Assembly (NCBI GenBank): GCA_050181915.1
Contig: JBFXCS010000001.1
Span: 1,426,001-1,490,000 of the forward strand
DNA: 64,000 nt
From: JBFXCS01 sp050181915
Lineage (GTDB): Bacteria > Actinomycetota > Thermoleophilia > Miltoncostaeales > Miltoncostaeaceae
Direction of reading: 5' to 3'
Part shown: piece after piece, positions 37,736 through 47,303 of the stretch
Layout of the letters: the number at the start of each line of letters is the position of its first letter
Numbering within the stretch: position 1 is the first letter of the stretch
The notes under the pieces: generated by a model
Databases searched by the model: none
Told to the model about the DNA's origin: nothing
The model's input: only the letters and a program-made list of their open reading frames with translations
Made by a program: the position numbers and the translations under genes

Positions 37736-38296
37736 TCAGTCCAGGAAGCCCCAACGGGTGATCGGCCAGTAGGTCACCTCGGCCTGGCCGATCACGCTCG
37801 AGATCGGGACGTACGGGTCGGGCATCCACTGGTGGCTGTCGCAGGAGTCGGGGCGGTTGTCGCCCATCACGAACAGGTGCCCCGCGGGCACCTTGAAGGA
37901 GCGAGACCGGACGCCGCCGCGCTGCATCGGGTTGGGGCCGGCCTGCTCCACCGTGAACGGCGTCCCGTTGACGAGCGTGGGACCGTTCGCGACCACCTCC
38001 ACCGTGTCGCCGGGCAGGCCGATGACGCGCTTGATGTACGGGGTCGTGCCGCCGGCCTCCGCGCCGCAGGTGTCGACGGCCGACTGCGGCGGGTGAAAGA
38101 CGACGATGTCCCCCCGCTCGATGTCGCGGAAGCGGTAGATCAGCCGGTTCGCGATCACCCGGTCGCTGGTCTTGATCGTCGGGTACATCGAGGCGCTGGG
38201 GATCTCGTACGGCTTCGCCACCGCCGCCTGCACCACGAACGCCAGCGCCAGGGCCACCGCGATGGGCAGCACCACGTCCCTGAAGATCCGCCTCAC
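37736..38296 (-). CDS. lepB: Signal peptidase I
   Basis: 186 residues. One N-terminal TM anchor (VVLPIAVALALAFVVQAAV), catalytic Ser36 in PSASMYPT and catalytic Lys89 in YIKRVIGLPGD, plus VMGDNRPDSCDS. It removes Sec/Tat signal peptides on the outer membrane face and so serves the secreted proteins in this window. GTG start. The Cys pair (DTCGAE, DSCDSH) is an extra feature sometimes seen in actinobacterial enzymes. Confidence 0.95.
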   Translation of the reverse strand: MRRIFRDVVLPIAVALALAFVVQAAVAKPYEIPSASMYPTIKTSDRVIANRLIYRFRDIERGDIVVFHPPQSAVDTCGAEAGGTTPYIKRVIGLPGDTVEVVANGPTLVNGTPFTVEQAGPNPMQRGGVRSRSFKVPAGHLFVMGDNRPDSCDSHQWMPDPYVPISSVIGQAEVTYWPITRWGFLD

Positions 38297-38423
38297 GCGG
38301 CCGGCGCTCCGTCGCTCTCGATCACCCGCACCGGATCAGGATAGTGGTCGGCGGAGCAATCGCACCCGGGACCGGTCCGGACGGGCATCGCCATGCGGGT
38401 TCATGAGGCGCCGGGGAGGCGAT

Positions 38424-38472
38424 GCGCCAATTGGCCGTGACCGACGCGGCCAATTGGCACTACGGCGTAAGG
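38424..38472 (-). repeat. Interspersed palindromic element, copy 2
   Basis: Arms GCGCCAATTGGCC (38424-38436) and GGCCAATTGGCAC (38448-38460) around the loop GTGACCGACGC, with right flank TACGGCGTAAGG, whose complement CCTTACGCCGTA matches the left flank of copy 1. Intergenic between lepB and the GNAT terminator. Confidence 0.85.
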
Positions 38473-38533
38473 GGGTGCCGCGGCGGCCATCCCGCCCCGC
38501 CAGGGCGCCGATCCGCACCCCTGAGCAGCCGCC

Positions 38534-38572
38534 CCGAGCATGCCGCCGGTCAGAGCTCGGCGGCATGCTCGG
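38534..38572 (-). terminator. Terminator after the GNAT gene
   Basis: 15-bp perfect stem CCGAGCATGCCGCCG/CGGCGGCATGCTCGG with a 9-nt loop, 11 bp beyond the GNAT stop. The rest of the 286-bp gap to lepB holds only the palindrome. Confidence 0.75.
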
Positions 38573-38582
38573 AACCCGGTCG

Positions 38583-39179
38583 TCAGCTCAGGTCACGCCG
38601 CATGAGGATGCGGGGAAGCCGGGCGGCGGTCGATCCGGTGTCGGCGACCTTGGTGAACCCGGCGGCCTCGAACATGGAGCGCGTGCCGACGAACGCGAGC
38701 GTCGTGTCGATCCTCTGCCCGGCGTTGTCGACCGGGTAGGCCTCGACCGCGGGGGCGCCATGGGAGCGCGCGAACTCCACCGCTCCGATGATGAGCTCCC
38801 GCGTGATGCCCTGGCGCCGGTGGCCGGGGCGGGTCTTGACGCACCAGATCGACCAGACCGGCGCATCGTCCACCATCGGAATGCGGGTGCTGTGCGCGAA
38901 CGAATGCACCTGCGCGCGCGGCGCGACGGCCGCCCACCCGACGACCGTGCCCGACCGGTAGGCGAGCACGCCGGCAGGGATCGGCCGGGCGGTGAGCTCC
39001 CGGGCGTAGGAGCGCCGCTCGTCGGGGCCGAGCCGCCGGTTCGTCGTGGGGTCGATGCGATAGCTCAGGCACCAGCACGCGAACGCGTCCGGTCGCTTTG
39101 GCGCGAGCATGGTGGCGAGGTCGTCGAAGCGGTCGCCGCTCGCCGGTCGTACCCGGATGCCGGTGCTCGGCTCGCTCAT
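38583..39179 (-). CDS. GNAT-family N-acetyltransferase
   Basis: 198 residues. The acetyl-CoA site appears as VKTRPGHRRQGITRELIIGAVEFA (R/Q-x-x-G-x-G/A type), preceded by APVWSIWCV and followed by YPVDNAG and FVGTRSMFEAAGFTKV. The N terminus (ACWCLSYRID) resembles a subgroup of actinobacterial GNAT proteins. Substrate unknown. It lies 32 bp past gnd on the same strand and may be the last gene of the mazG-pgi-gnd run. Confidence 0.88.
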   Translation of the reverse strand: MSEPSTGIRVRPASGDRFDDLATMLAPKRPDAFACWCLSYRIDPTTNRRLGPDERRSYARELTARPIPAGVLAYRSGTVVGWAAVAPRAQVHSFAHSTRIPMVDDAPVWSIWCVKTRPGHRRQGITRELIIGAVEFARSHGAPAVEAYPVDNAGQRIDTTLAFVGTRSMFEAAGFTKVADTGSTAARLPRILMRRDLS

Positions 39180-39211
39180 CCGCCCGTCGGGGCGAGGACG
39201 GCGACCCCGTC

Positions 39212-40225
39212 TCAGTCCTTCTTCTCGGCGTGGCCGCCGAACTGCTTGCGCATGGCCGACAGGAGCCGGTCGGCGAAGTCGGCCTCGCCGCGGGAGCTGA
39301 AGCGCTCGAACAGCGACGCGGTGAGCACGTGGGCGGGGACGCCCTCGTCGACCGCCGCCATCACCGTCCAGCGCCCCTCGCCGGAGTCCGACACGCGCCC
39401 CGAGAACTCGGCGAGCGGCGGATCCTCGAGCAGGGCGGTCGCGGTCAGGTCGAGCAGCCACGACGAGATCACGCTGCCGCGGCGCCACACCTCGGCCACG
39501 GCGGTCGTGTCGATGTCGTAGCGGTAGAAGCGCGGGTCGCGCAGCGGCGTCGTCTCGGCGTCGTGCTCCTGCTCCGCCTTGCCCACGTTCGCCTTGCGCA
39601 GGATCGCCATGCCCTCCGCGTAGGCCGCCATCACGCCGTACTCGACGCCGTTGTGCACCATCTTCACGAAGTGCCCGGCGCCGGCGGGGCCGCAGTGCAG
39701 GTAGCCCAGCTCCTCCCGGGCGGGCTCGCCGTCGCGGCCCGGGGTGCGCGGTGCCGCCTCCAGGCCCGGCGCCAGCGCCCGGAAGATCGGGTCGAGGTGC
39801 TCCACGGCGCCGGCGTCGCCCCCGATCATCATGCAGTAGCCGCGCTCCAGGCCGAACACGCCGCCGCTGGTGCCGACGTCGAGATAGCGGATGCCGCGCG
39901 GGGCGAGCGCCTCGGCCCGCTCGACGTCGTCGCGGTAGTAGCTGTTGCCCCCGTCGATGACGATGTCGCCGCTCTCCAGGTGCTCGGCGAGCCGGTCCAC
40001 CGTCTGCCCGGCGAAGGCGGCGGGCACCATGATCCACGCCGCCCGCGGCACCGTCAGCTTCGCGGCGAGGTCCTCGAGCGACGACGCCCCCGTCGCCCCC
40101 TCCGCCTCCAGGGCCCTCACCGAGTCGGCGTTCACGTCGAAGACCACGCACTCGTGGCCGGCCGCCATGAGCCGCCTCACGATGTTCGCCCCCATCCTGC
40201 CGAGACCGATCATGCCGAGCTGCAT
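39212..40225 (-). CDS. gnd: 6-phosphogluconate dehydrogenase, short (decarboxylating) type
   Basis: 337 residues. Rossmann start MQLGMIGLGRMGANIVRRL, substrate region IDGGNSYYRDD and LDVGTSGGVFGLERGYCMMIGG, and the catalytic helix FVKMVHNGVEYG with its Lys. It oxidises 6-phosphogluconate to ribulose 5-phosphate and CO2. The ~330-residue length places it in the short GndA/YqeC-like class, not the 470-residue enteric class, and NAD rather than NADP is often used there. Four bp after pgi. Confidence 0.95.
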   Translation of the reverse strand: MQLGMIGLGRMGANIVRRLMAAGHECVVFDVNADSVRALEAEGATGASSLEDLAAKLTVPRAAWIMVPAAFAGQTVDRLAEHLESGDIVIDGGNSYYRDDVERAEALAPRGIRYLDVGTSGGVFGLERGYCMMIGGDAGAVEHLDPIFRALAPGLEAAPRTPGRDGEPAREELGYLHCGPAGAGHFVKMVHNGVEYGVMAAYAEGMAILRKANVGKAEQEHDAETTPLRDPRFYRYDIDTTAVAEVWRRGSVISSWLLDLTATALLEDPPLAEFSGRVSDSGEGRWTVMAAVDEGVPAHVLTASLFERFSSRGEADFADRLLSAMRKQFGGHAEKKD

Positions 40226-40229
40226 GGAC

Positions 40230-41849
40230 CTACCTCCCTCTGTGGGCGCGATAGCGGCGGATCAGGGCGTTGGTCGAGCTGTCGTGGGAGAGGTCCGGCT
40301 CGGCGTCGGCGGTGAGCTCCGGCGCGATCCGCAGCGCCAGCGCCTTGCCCAGCTCGACCCCCCACTGGTCGAACGAGTTGATCCCCCAGATCGCCCCCTG
40401 GGTGAAGACCTTGTGCTCGTAGAGCGCGATCAGCTGGCCCAGCACCGACGGCGTCAGCGCGGGGGCGAGGATCACGTTCGTCGGCCGGTTGCCGGCGAAG
40501 GTGCGGTGCGGGACCAGGGCCGGCGGCACCCCGGACGCCGCGACCTCATCCGCGGTGCGCCCGAAGGCCAGCGCCTCGGCCTGGGCGAGCAGGTTCGCCA
40601 TCAGCAGGTCGTGGTGGTCGCCCAGCTCGCACGCCGGCCGCATCACCCCGATCAGGTCGGAGGGCACCAGCCGCGTCCCCTGATGGATGAGCTGGTAAAA
40701 GGCGTGCTGGCCGTTGGTGCCGGGCTCGCCCCACACGATGGGCCCGGTGTGGGTGTCGACCGGCCGCCCCTCCAGGTCGACCGACTTGCCGTTGCTCTCC
40801 ATGTCGAGCTGCTGGAGGTAGGCGGGGAAGCGGGCCAGGCGCTGGCTGTACGGCAGCACCGCGTGGGTCTCGGCGCCGAGGAAGTTCGTGTACCAGACGC
40901 CCAGCAGGCCGAGGATCACCGGCATGTTCCGCTCGAGCGGGGCGGTGAGGAAATGCTCGTCGATGGTCCGGAAGCCCGCCAGGAAGTCGGCGAAGGCCTC
41001 CGGCCCCGCGGCGATCGCCAGCGACAGGCCGATCGCCGAGTCGACCGAGTAGCGGCCGCCCACCCAGTCCCAGAAGCCGATCATCTCGGACGAGTCGATG
41101 CCGAAGGCCTCGACCTCCTCCGCGTTCGTCGAGACCGCCAGGAAGTGGCGCCGCACGGCGTCGGGGGCGTCCACGCCGGCCAGCAGCCAGTCGCGGGCGC
41201 TGCGCGCGTTGGTCAGCGTCTCGAGCGTCGTGAAGGTCTTGGAGGAGATGATGAAGAGCGTCTGCGCCGGGTCGAGGCCGCGGACCGCGTCGAGCACGTC
41301 GGTGCCGTCGATGTTCGAGACGAAGCGCGCCTCGATCTCGGGGTCGGTCACGTCGAGCAGCGCGCGGTAGGCCATGGCGGGGCCGAGGTCGGAGCCGCCG
41401 ATGCCGACGTTGATCACGGTACGGATGCGCTTCCCGGTGGCGCCGGTCCACTCGCCCGACCGGACCCGCCGGGCCAGGTCGTACATGCGGTCGAGGGTCT
41501 CGTGGACCTCGTGCACGACGTCGACGCCGTCCACCTCCACCACCGCGCCGCGCGGGGCGCGCAGGGCGGTGTGCAGCACCGGCCGGTTCTCGGTGACGTT
41601 GATGCGGGCGCCGGAGAACATCGCCTCCGCCCGCTCCGCGACGCCGGCGCGCCGCGCGAGGGCGACGAGCAGCCCCAGCGTCTCGCGCGTCACCCGGTTC
41701 TTCGAGTAGTCGAGGTGGAGGTCGCCCGCGTCGATGACGAGCTCCTCGCCGCGGGCCGGGTCGGCGACGAACAGGTCGCGCAGGTGCGCCTCGGCCACGA
41801 CGTCGGCGTGCGCGCGCAGGGCCTGCCACTCAGGGGTGCCGGCGATCAT
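40230..41849 (-). CDS. pgi: Glucose-6-phosphate isomerase
   Basis: 539 residues. VGIGGSDLGPAMAYRAL (phosphate loop), FIISSKTFTTLETL, GGRYSVDSAIGL, NGQHAFYQLIHQGT and LALRIAPEL are diagnostic. It interconverts glucose 6-phosphate and fructose 6-phosphate, linking GlgP output to glycolysis and the Gnd shunt. The start overlaps the mazG stop by 4 nt (ATGA), so mazG-pgi-gnd are translated as a unit. Confidence 0.97.
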   Translation of the reverse strand: MIAGTPEWQALRAHADVVAEAHLRDLFVADPARGEELVIDAGDLHLDYSKNRVTRETLGLLVALARRAGVAERAEAMFSGARINVTENRPVLHTALRAPRGAVVEVDGVDVVHEVHETLDRMYDLARRVRSGEWTGATGKRIRTVINVGIGGSDLGPAMAYRALLDVTDPEIEARFVSNIDGTDVLDAVRGLDPAQTLFIISSKTFTTLETLTNARSARDWLLAGVDAPDAVRRHFLAVSTNAEEVEAFGIDSSEMIGFWDWVGGRYSVDSAIGLSLAIAAGPEAFADFLAGFRTIDEHFLTAPLERNMPVILGLLGVWYTNFLGAETHAVLPYSQRLARFPAYLQQLDMESNGKSVDLEGRPVDTHTGPIVWGEPGTNGQHAFYQLIHQGTRLVPSDLIGVMRPACELGDHHDLLMANLLAQAEALAFGRTADEVAASGVPPALVPHRTFAGNRPTNVILAPALTPSVLGQLIALYEHKVFTQGAIWGINSFDQWGVELGKALALRIAPELTADAEPDLSHDSSTNALIRRYRAHRGR

Positions 41850-42898
41850 GCCCTCGTCTCCTCCTCGGCTCTCTGTCTGCGGTACCAGGACAGCTGCTCG
41901 TCGGGGGGAAGGTCGGCGAAGCGGACGCCGCCGGCCGCGGCCAGGCGCTCGGCGCCCTCCACCCGCCGGCGGAAGCGCAGGGCGGCCTCGCGCAGCGCGA
42001 GCTCGGCGTCGGCGCCGACCGCCCGCCCCACCGCCACCGCGGCGAACAGCACGTCGCCCAGCTCGCGGGCCCCCGGGTCGTCGCGCAGCTCGGCCAGCTC
42101 CTCGGCCAGGCTGTCGAGCGCCCGCCCGGCGTCGGCGAAGTCGAAGCCGGCCGCGGCGGCGCGCCGCTGGGCCTTCGTGGCGTAGGCCATCGCCGGCAGG
42201 CCCGCCGGCAGGTCGTAGAAGATGCCCTCGTCGGCGGCGCCGCGCTCCTCGCGCTCGCGCCGCTTGCGGTCCTCCCAGAGGTCGACCACCCGGGCCGCCG
42301 AGGCGGCGGCCGCGTCGCCGTACACGTGGGGGTGGCGGCTGATGAGCTTGTCGGCCTGCCCGCGCGCCACGTCGGCCAGGTCGGCGCCCCCCTCCTCCTC
42401 CAGCAGGCGGGCGAGGAACACCGACTGGAACATCAGGTCGCCCAGCTCCTCCGCCAGGCCGGCGCCCCCGCGGGCGACCGAGTCCGCCACCTCGAAGGCC
42501 TCCTCGATGGTGTGCGGCACGATCGTCTCGGCCGTCTGCTCACGGTCCCACGGGCACTCGCGGCGCAGCCTCAGCCCCACCGCGGCCAGCTCGGCCACCT
42601 CCGCCCCGATCGCACGCGCCCGCAGCGCCTCGCGGTCGGGCAGCGTCGCCGCCCCGGGCAGGGCGCGGGCGATCCGGTGGGCCTGCGCGTCGGGCGCCGC
42701 GATCACCGCCTCGGCGGGCAGGGAGCCCAGCTCCGGCAGCGGCTCGGGCGCGACCGGCAGGACGGCGGCGAGCTCCGGCGCGAGCGGCGGCGAGAGCACC
42801 CGGGGGGCGCCGGCGAGGGCGGCGACGGCGGCCGCCGGAACGGCCTCGGGTGCCCCCGCCCCGAGACCGACGATCCGAACCGAGCTCACATCGTCCAC
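41846..42898 (-). CDS. mazG: Nucleoside triphosphate pyrophosphohydrolase MazG with a reduced N-terminal domain
   Basis: 350 residues. Two MazG domains: LRRECPWDREQTAETIVPHTIEEAFEVAD with EELGDLMFQSVFLARL (EExxD), and FDFADAGRALDSLAEELAEL with ELGDVLFAAVAVGR. They hydrolyse non-canonical NTPs to NMP. Upstream is a 90-residue Ala-rich remnant (SVRIVGLGAGAPEAVPAAAV) that resembles a shrunken tetrapyrrole-methylase domain, which in full-length relatives is about 200 residues. Confidence 0.92.
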   Translation of the reverse strand: MDDVSSVRIVGLGAGAPEAVPAAAVAALAGAPRVLSPPLAPELAAVLPVAPEPLPELGSLPAEAVIAAPDAQAHRIARALPGAATLPDREALRARAIGAEVAELAAVGLRLRRECPWDREQTAETIVPHTIEEAFEVADSVARGGAGLAEELGDLMFQSVFLARLLEEEGGADLADVARGQADKLISRHPHVYGDAAAASAARVVDLWEDRKRREREERGAADEGIFYDLPAGLPAMAYATKAQRRAAAAGFDFADAGRALDSLAEELAELRDDPGARELGDVLFAAVAVGRAVGADAELALREAALRFRRRVEGAERLAAAGGVRFADLPPDEQLSWYRRQRAEEETRA

Positions 42899-42931
42899 CC
42901 TACTCGCTACCCCGTCCGCGGGGGCGCGGTG

Positions 42932-44002
42932 TTACCCGGAGGGGGCGGTGGTCGCCGCGGCGGTGGTCGAGGGCGGCTTCAGGTCGTCGCTCGCGTACAC
43001 CGTGCGGCTCTCCCAGTCCTTGACCGCCTTCTGGCTCCAGTCGGAGAAGGCGGTCTGCCGCTTCGACTCGAGCTGGCTGCTCATGATCTGGTCCTTCGCC
43101 TCGGCGAACGAGGTGGTCTTCGCCGGGGTGATCTTCACCATGATGATGTGCCAGCCGAACTGGGTCTTCACCGGCTGCGAGATCTCGTTGTTCTTGAGGG
43201 CGAAGGCGGCCTTCTCGAACTCGGGCACGAACTGGCCCTTCTGCATCACGCCCAGGCTGCCGCCCTGCGACGCGGAGCCGGTGTCGGTCGAGTACTCCTT
43301 CGCCAGCGCGGCGAAGTTCTCGGGCGTCGCCTCGGCCCGGATCCTGTCGGCCTCCGCCTTGGTCGCCACCAGGATGTGGCTGGCCGTGCGACCCGCCGCG
43401 ACCTTGAACTGGTCGGGGTTGTCGTCGTAGTACGTGCGCGCCTCGGCGGCGGTGAAGCGGATGCCCTTCGTGACGTTGTTGAAGAGGTCCGTCTGCTGCA
43501 GCTGGTTCTTGACGATCGCCCGGGCGTCGGCCTTGGTGATCTTCTGCTGCGTGAGGAAGGCGTCGAACTGCTTCTGGGAGTCGTTGAAGTTCGCCTTGCG
43601 GATGGAGGCGAGCTCCTCGTTGATCTCCTTGCCGGTGACCTGGCACGGCTTGCCGCACTTGCGGGCCTCGAAGTCGACGATCTTCTGCTGCACCAGAGCC
43701 TGCAGCGACTGCTGGCGCAGCTGGGTGTAGCCCTCGCTGCCCTCGGCGGGCACCGTCTGGTTCTGGGCGGTCAGCTGAGCGGCGTTCTGCTCGACCTGGT
43801 GGGCCAGCTGGGCCTCGGTGATGTCGGCGTCTCCGACGCGCGCGACCACCCCGGAGGGGAGGTCGGAGGAGTCGTCGCCGCCGCAGCCGGCCAGGCCGAC
43901 CGACATACCGACGAGCAGTGCGAGGACCCCCGCCAGGAGCGGTGATCTGCGGATGGTCTTCGTCACGACGCGGGCGATGGTAGCACCTCCGTTACGGCCC
44001 AC
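42932..44002 (-). CDS. Parvulin-type peptidyl-prolyl isomerase lipoprotein (PrsA/SurA-like)
   Basis: 356 residues from GTG 44002. Signal with lipobox LVGMSVGLAGC, SurA-N-like helical arm (SGVVARVGDADITEAQLAHQVEQ) and a parvulin domain (ASHILVATKAEADRI, GSLGVMQKGQFVPEFEKAAF, VKTQFGWHIIMV). It folds exported proteins outside the membrane. Start ambiguous: GTG 43966 gives a cleaner signal peptide, and an ATC at 43978 has GGAGG 7 nt upstream. It lies between mfd and mazG on the same strand. Confidence 0.9.
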   Translation of the reverse strand: MGRNGGATIARVVTKTIRRSPLLAGVLALLVGMSVGLAGCGGDDSSDLPSGVVARVGDADITEAQLAHQVEQNAAQLTAQNQTVPAEGSEGYTQLRQQSLQALVQQKIVDFEARKCGKPCQVTGKEINEELASIRKANFNDSQKQFDAFLTQQKITKADARAIVKNQLQQTDLFNNVTKGIRFTAAEARTYYDDNPDQFKVAAGRTASHILVATKAEADRIRAEATPENFAALAKEYSTDTGSASQGGSLGVMQKGQFVPEFEKAAFALKNNEISQPVKTQFGWHIIMVKITPAKTTSFAEAKDQIMSSQLESKRQTAFSDWSQKAVKDWESRTVYASDDLKPPSTTAAATTAPSG

Positions 44003-44057
44003 CGTTAGGCGGTTCTTAAGGGACGGGAAGCGGATTTCGACCGGCTCCGCCGACGCA

Positions 44058-47000
44058 TCACGCGGCGAGCGCGGCGGCCCCCGCGAGGGCGTCGAGCGCC
44101 TCCTCGGCCGCCGCCAGCCGGTCGGCCGGGGCGGTCGGGGCGGGCAGCGACACGAGCCGCTCGCGGCCGGCGTAGGTGGCCTTCGGGACCGCCTCGCGCA
44201 GGGCGCGGAGCTGCTGGCTGGTGAGGCTGACCGGGCCCACCGTGACCTGGCCGGCGCGCACCGCCAGCTGGGTGGCGCCCGCGGCGCGCAGCTTGACCCG
44301 CAGGCGCTGGACGGCCAGCAGCGACTCGACCGGCTGGGGCACCTCGCCGAACCGGTCCTCCAACTCGTCGTGGAGCGCCGCCAGCTCCTCCAGCCCGGAG
44401 TGGGCGATGCGGCGGTGCAGGTCGATGCGCGCGGCCTCGAGCGGGACGTAGGCCGCCGGGATGTGGGCCGAGACCGGGATCTCCACCCGCACCTCGCTCT
44501 CCGGGGTCGCCTCGCCCTGGCCGCGCATGACCGCCTCGTTCAGCATCTCGAGGTAGAGCTCGAAGCCGATCGCGGCGACGTGACCGCTCTGCTCGTCGCC
44601 CAGCAGGTTGCCGGCGCCGCGGATCTCCAGGTCGCGCATCGCGATGCGCAGGCCCGAGCCGAGCTCGGTGTAGTCGGCCAGGGCGCGCAGGCGCGAGGCG
44701 GCGTCGCGGCTGAGGGTGGCGTCGTCCGGGTAGAGCAGGTACGCGTGGGCAGTCACGTCGGAGCGCCCCACCCGCCCGCGGATCTGGTACAGCTGGGACA
44801 GGCCGAGGGCGTCGGCCCGGTCGACCACCAGGGTGTTCGCCTGGGGGATGTCGAGGCCCGACTCGATGATGCTGGTCGCGACGAGCACGTCGGCCTCGCC
44901 GCGCACGAACGACAGCATCACGTCCTCGAGCTCGTGCTCGGCCATCTGGCCGTGACCGGTCACGATGCGCATCTCCGGCATCAGCGCCCGCAGGGACTCG
45001 GCCACCTCCTCGATGGTCTCGACCCGGTTGTGGAGGAAGAAGCTCTGGCCGCCGCGCGCCCTCTCGCGGCGCAGCGCCTCGACGACCAGCGCCTCGTCGT
45101 ACTCGCCGACGTGGGTGGCGATGGGACGCCGGCCCGGCGGGGGCGTCTCGATGACGCTGATGTCGCGCAGCCCCGACAGCGACATCTGAAGGGTGCGCGG
45201 GATCGGGGTGGCGCTCATCGCCAGCACGTCGACGCGCAGGCGCAGCTGCCGCAGCGCCTCCTTCTGGGCGACGCCGAAGCGCTGCTCCTCGTCGACGATC
45301 ACGAGGCCCAGGTCCTTCGGCTGCACGTCCATCGACAGCAGGCGGTGGGTGCCGATGAGGATGTCGAGCGCGCCGTCGCGGAAGCGGCCGAGCACCTCGC
45401 GGGTCTGGGCGGGGGTGCGGAAGCGGTTGACCATGTCCACCGACACCGGCAGGTCGCCGAAGCGCTCGCGGAAGGTGGCCAGGTGCTGCTGGGCGAGGAT
45501 TGTGGTGGGGGCGAGCATCAGCACCTGCTTGCCCCCGGCGGCGGCCTTGAAGGCGGCGCGCATGGCGATCTCGGTCTTGCCGAAGCCCACGTCGCCGCAG
45601 ATCAGGCGGTCCATCGGCCGCGGCCGCTCCATGTCGTCGGCGACGGCGTCGATGGCGCGCTGCTGGTCGGGCGTCTCGCGGTGGCGGAAGCGCCGCTCCA
45701 GCTCGCGGGTGAGCTCGTCGTCGGCCGCGAAGGCGTGCCCGACGGCCCGGGCGCGCGCCTCGTAGAGGGCGATCAGCTCGCCGGCCATCTCCCTCACGGC
45801 CGCCCGGGCGCGCGACTTCATGCGCTCCCACGCCTTGCCGCCCAGCTTGGAGAGCGGCGGCGGGCTGCCGTCGGCGCCGACGTAGCGCGTGACCCGGTCG
45901 ATCTGGTCCTGCGGCACGTACAGGCGGTCGCCGCCGGAGAAGGCCAGCGCCAGGTAGTCGCGGGTCACGCCCGCCACGGTGCGGGTCTCGAAGCCGGTGA
46001 GCCGGCCGATGCCGTGGTCCTCGTGCACCACGTGGTCGCCCACCCGCAGGTCGAGGAAGCTCGCCAGGCGCGTGCCGACCACCGGGCCGCGCTGGGCGGC
46101 GGGGCGCCGGCGGCGGAGCACGCGCTCCTCCGGCACCACCGCCAGGCCGAGGCCGCGGGAGATCATGCCGGCCCCCAGCGGCAGCACCGCCGCGCCCACC
46201 TCGCCGGGCCCGGGCAGGGCGCCGGCCTCCAGCTCGGCCGGCGTCACCCGCTCCATGCGGGTGATCGCGCGCTGCAGGTCGCCGCGCCGGTCGAAGGCCA
46301 GCACGACGCGCAGGCCCGAGCGCGCGAGGCGCGACAGCTCGCCCTCGGCCTCGGCGGCGGAGCGGCTGGTGAAGCGGGGCTCGACGGCATCGAAGGCCGG
46401 CTGCGCCGATCCGCCGGGGGGCGCCAGGTCGAGGCGCGCCAGGGCGTCGAGGGCCGCGACCGTCTCGGCGGGGTCGGCCAGGCCGCCGGCGGCGGCCTCG
46501 TCCTCCAGCAGCTCGGCGGCGTCGGCCAGGGCCGCGGCGTGCTCCGACGGCGCGAGGCGCACCACCACGGCCTCCCCCGGCCCGGGGTCCCGCAGCGGAT
46601 CGGCGGACGCCTCGCCGGGCGGCTCGGCGGCGGGCCAGGCCGACAGGCGGGTGATGGGCCGGATGGTGCGCTGGGTGAAGGGCGAGAAGGCGCGCATGCT
46701 CTCGACCTCGTCGCCGAACAGCTCGACGCGGGCGGGCAGGTCGGCGGTGGAGGGATAGACGTCGAGGATGCCGCCGCGCACCGACATGTCGCCGCGCTCC
46801 TCGACCTGCGGCACCCGCTCGTAGCCCATCGACGCGAGGCGGTCGACCAGGTCGTCGAGCGAGGTGACGTCCCCCACCCTCAGCTCGAACGGCCGGGGCC
46901 GCTCGTCGGCCGGGTGCACGCGCTCGGCGAGGGCGGGCGCGCCGGCGACGACCACCGCGCCGGGCCGGCCCAGGCTGCCGAGGGCGCGGGCGCGCTGCCC

Positions 47001-47303
47001 CACCAGGTGGGGTGAGGGGCCGACCGCCGCCCCCGGCGCCACGCCGCGGGTGGGCCACAGCGAGACCGCTCCGCGGCCGACGAGGGCGGTGAGCTCGCCC
47101 GCCAGGTCGCGGGCCTCGTCGTCGCCCGGCGCCACCGCCAGCAGCGGCCGGCCGGAGGCGCGCAGCGCGGCGAGCACGAACACCCAGGCGGGCCGGGCCA
47201 GGGCCAGCGGGCCGGCGCGCTCGCCGGAGTCGAGGAGGGCCACGGCGCCGGCGACCGCCGGCGACGACAGGATCAGGCGCTCCAGCGCGGAGGGCTCGCT
47301 CAC
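44058..47303 (-). CDS. mfd: Transcription-repair coupling factor Mfd
   Basis: 1081 residues, slightly short of the usual ~1150. N-terminal UvrB-like region (EVESMRAFSPFTQRT), CarD-like RNA-polymerase-interaction domain (VHEDHGIGRLTGFETRTV, YLALAFSGGDRLYVP), then the helicase: CGDVGFGKTEIAMRAAFKAA (Walker A), IVDEEQRFGV (DEEQ box), SATPIPRTLQM and VATSIIESGLDIPQANT. The TRCF C-terminal domain follows. It displaces stalled polymerase and recruits UvrA. The GTG start overlaps the pth stop. Confidence 0.97.
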   Translation of the reverse strand: MSEPSALERLILSSPAVAGAVALLDSGERAGPLALARPAWVFVLAALRASGRPLLAVAPGDDEARDLAGELTALVGRGAVSLWPTRGVAPGAAVGPSPHLVGQRARALGSLGRPGAVVVAGAPALAERVHPADERPRPFELRVGDVTSLDDLVDRLASMGYERVPQVEERGDMSVRGGILDVYPSTADLPARVELFGDEVESMRAFSPFTQRTIRPITRLSAWPAAEPPGEASADPLRDPGPGEAVVVRLAPSEHAAALADAAELLEDEAAAGGLADPAETVAALDALARLDLAPPGGSAQPAFDAVEPRFTSRSAAEAEGELSRLARSGLRVVLAFDRRGDLQRAITRMERVTPAELEAGALPGPGEVGAAVLPLGAGMISRGLGLAVVPEERVLRRRRPAAQRGPVVGTRLASFLDLRVGDHVVHEDHGIGRLTGFETRTVAGVTRDYLALAFSGGDRLYVPQDQIDRVTRYVGADGSPPPLSKLGGKAWERMKSRARAAVREMAGELIALYEARARAVGHAFAADDELTRELERRFRHRETPDQQRAIDAVADDMERPRPMDRLICGDVGFGKTEIAMRAAFKAAAGGKQVLMLAPTTILAQQHLATFRERFGDLPVSVDMVNRFRTPAQTREVLGRFRDGALDILIGTHRLLSMDVQPKDLGLVIVDEEQRFGVAQKEALRQLRLRVDVLAMSATPIPRTLQMSLSGLRDISVIETPPPGRRPIATHVGEYDEALVVEALRRERARGGQSFFLHNRVETIEEVAESLRALMPEMRIVTGHGQMAEHELEDVMLSFVRGEADVLVATSIIESGLDIPQANTLVVDRADALGLSQLYQIRGRVGRSDVTAHAYLLYPDDATLSRDAASRLRALADYTELGSGLRIAMRDLEIRGAGNLLGDEQSGHVAAIGFELYLEMLNEAVMRGQGEATPESEVRVEIPVSAHIPAAYVPLEAARIDLHRRIAHSGLEELAALHDELEDRFGEVPQPVESLLAVQRLRVKLRAAGATQLAVRAGQVTVGPVSLTSQQLRALREAVPKATYAGRERLVSLPAPTAPADRLAAAEEALDALAGAAALAA

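Noticed and set aside
38422..38739. Frame reading through palindrome copy 2 into the GNAT gene
   Set aside because: Composition is antisense-like and a strong terminator hairpin lies inside it.
43818..47015. 1065-codon plus-strand frame
   Set aside because: Antisense of mfd, with no recognisable motif, while the minus strand shows a complete Mfd.
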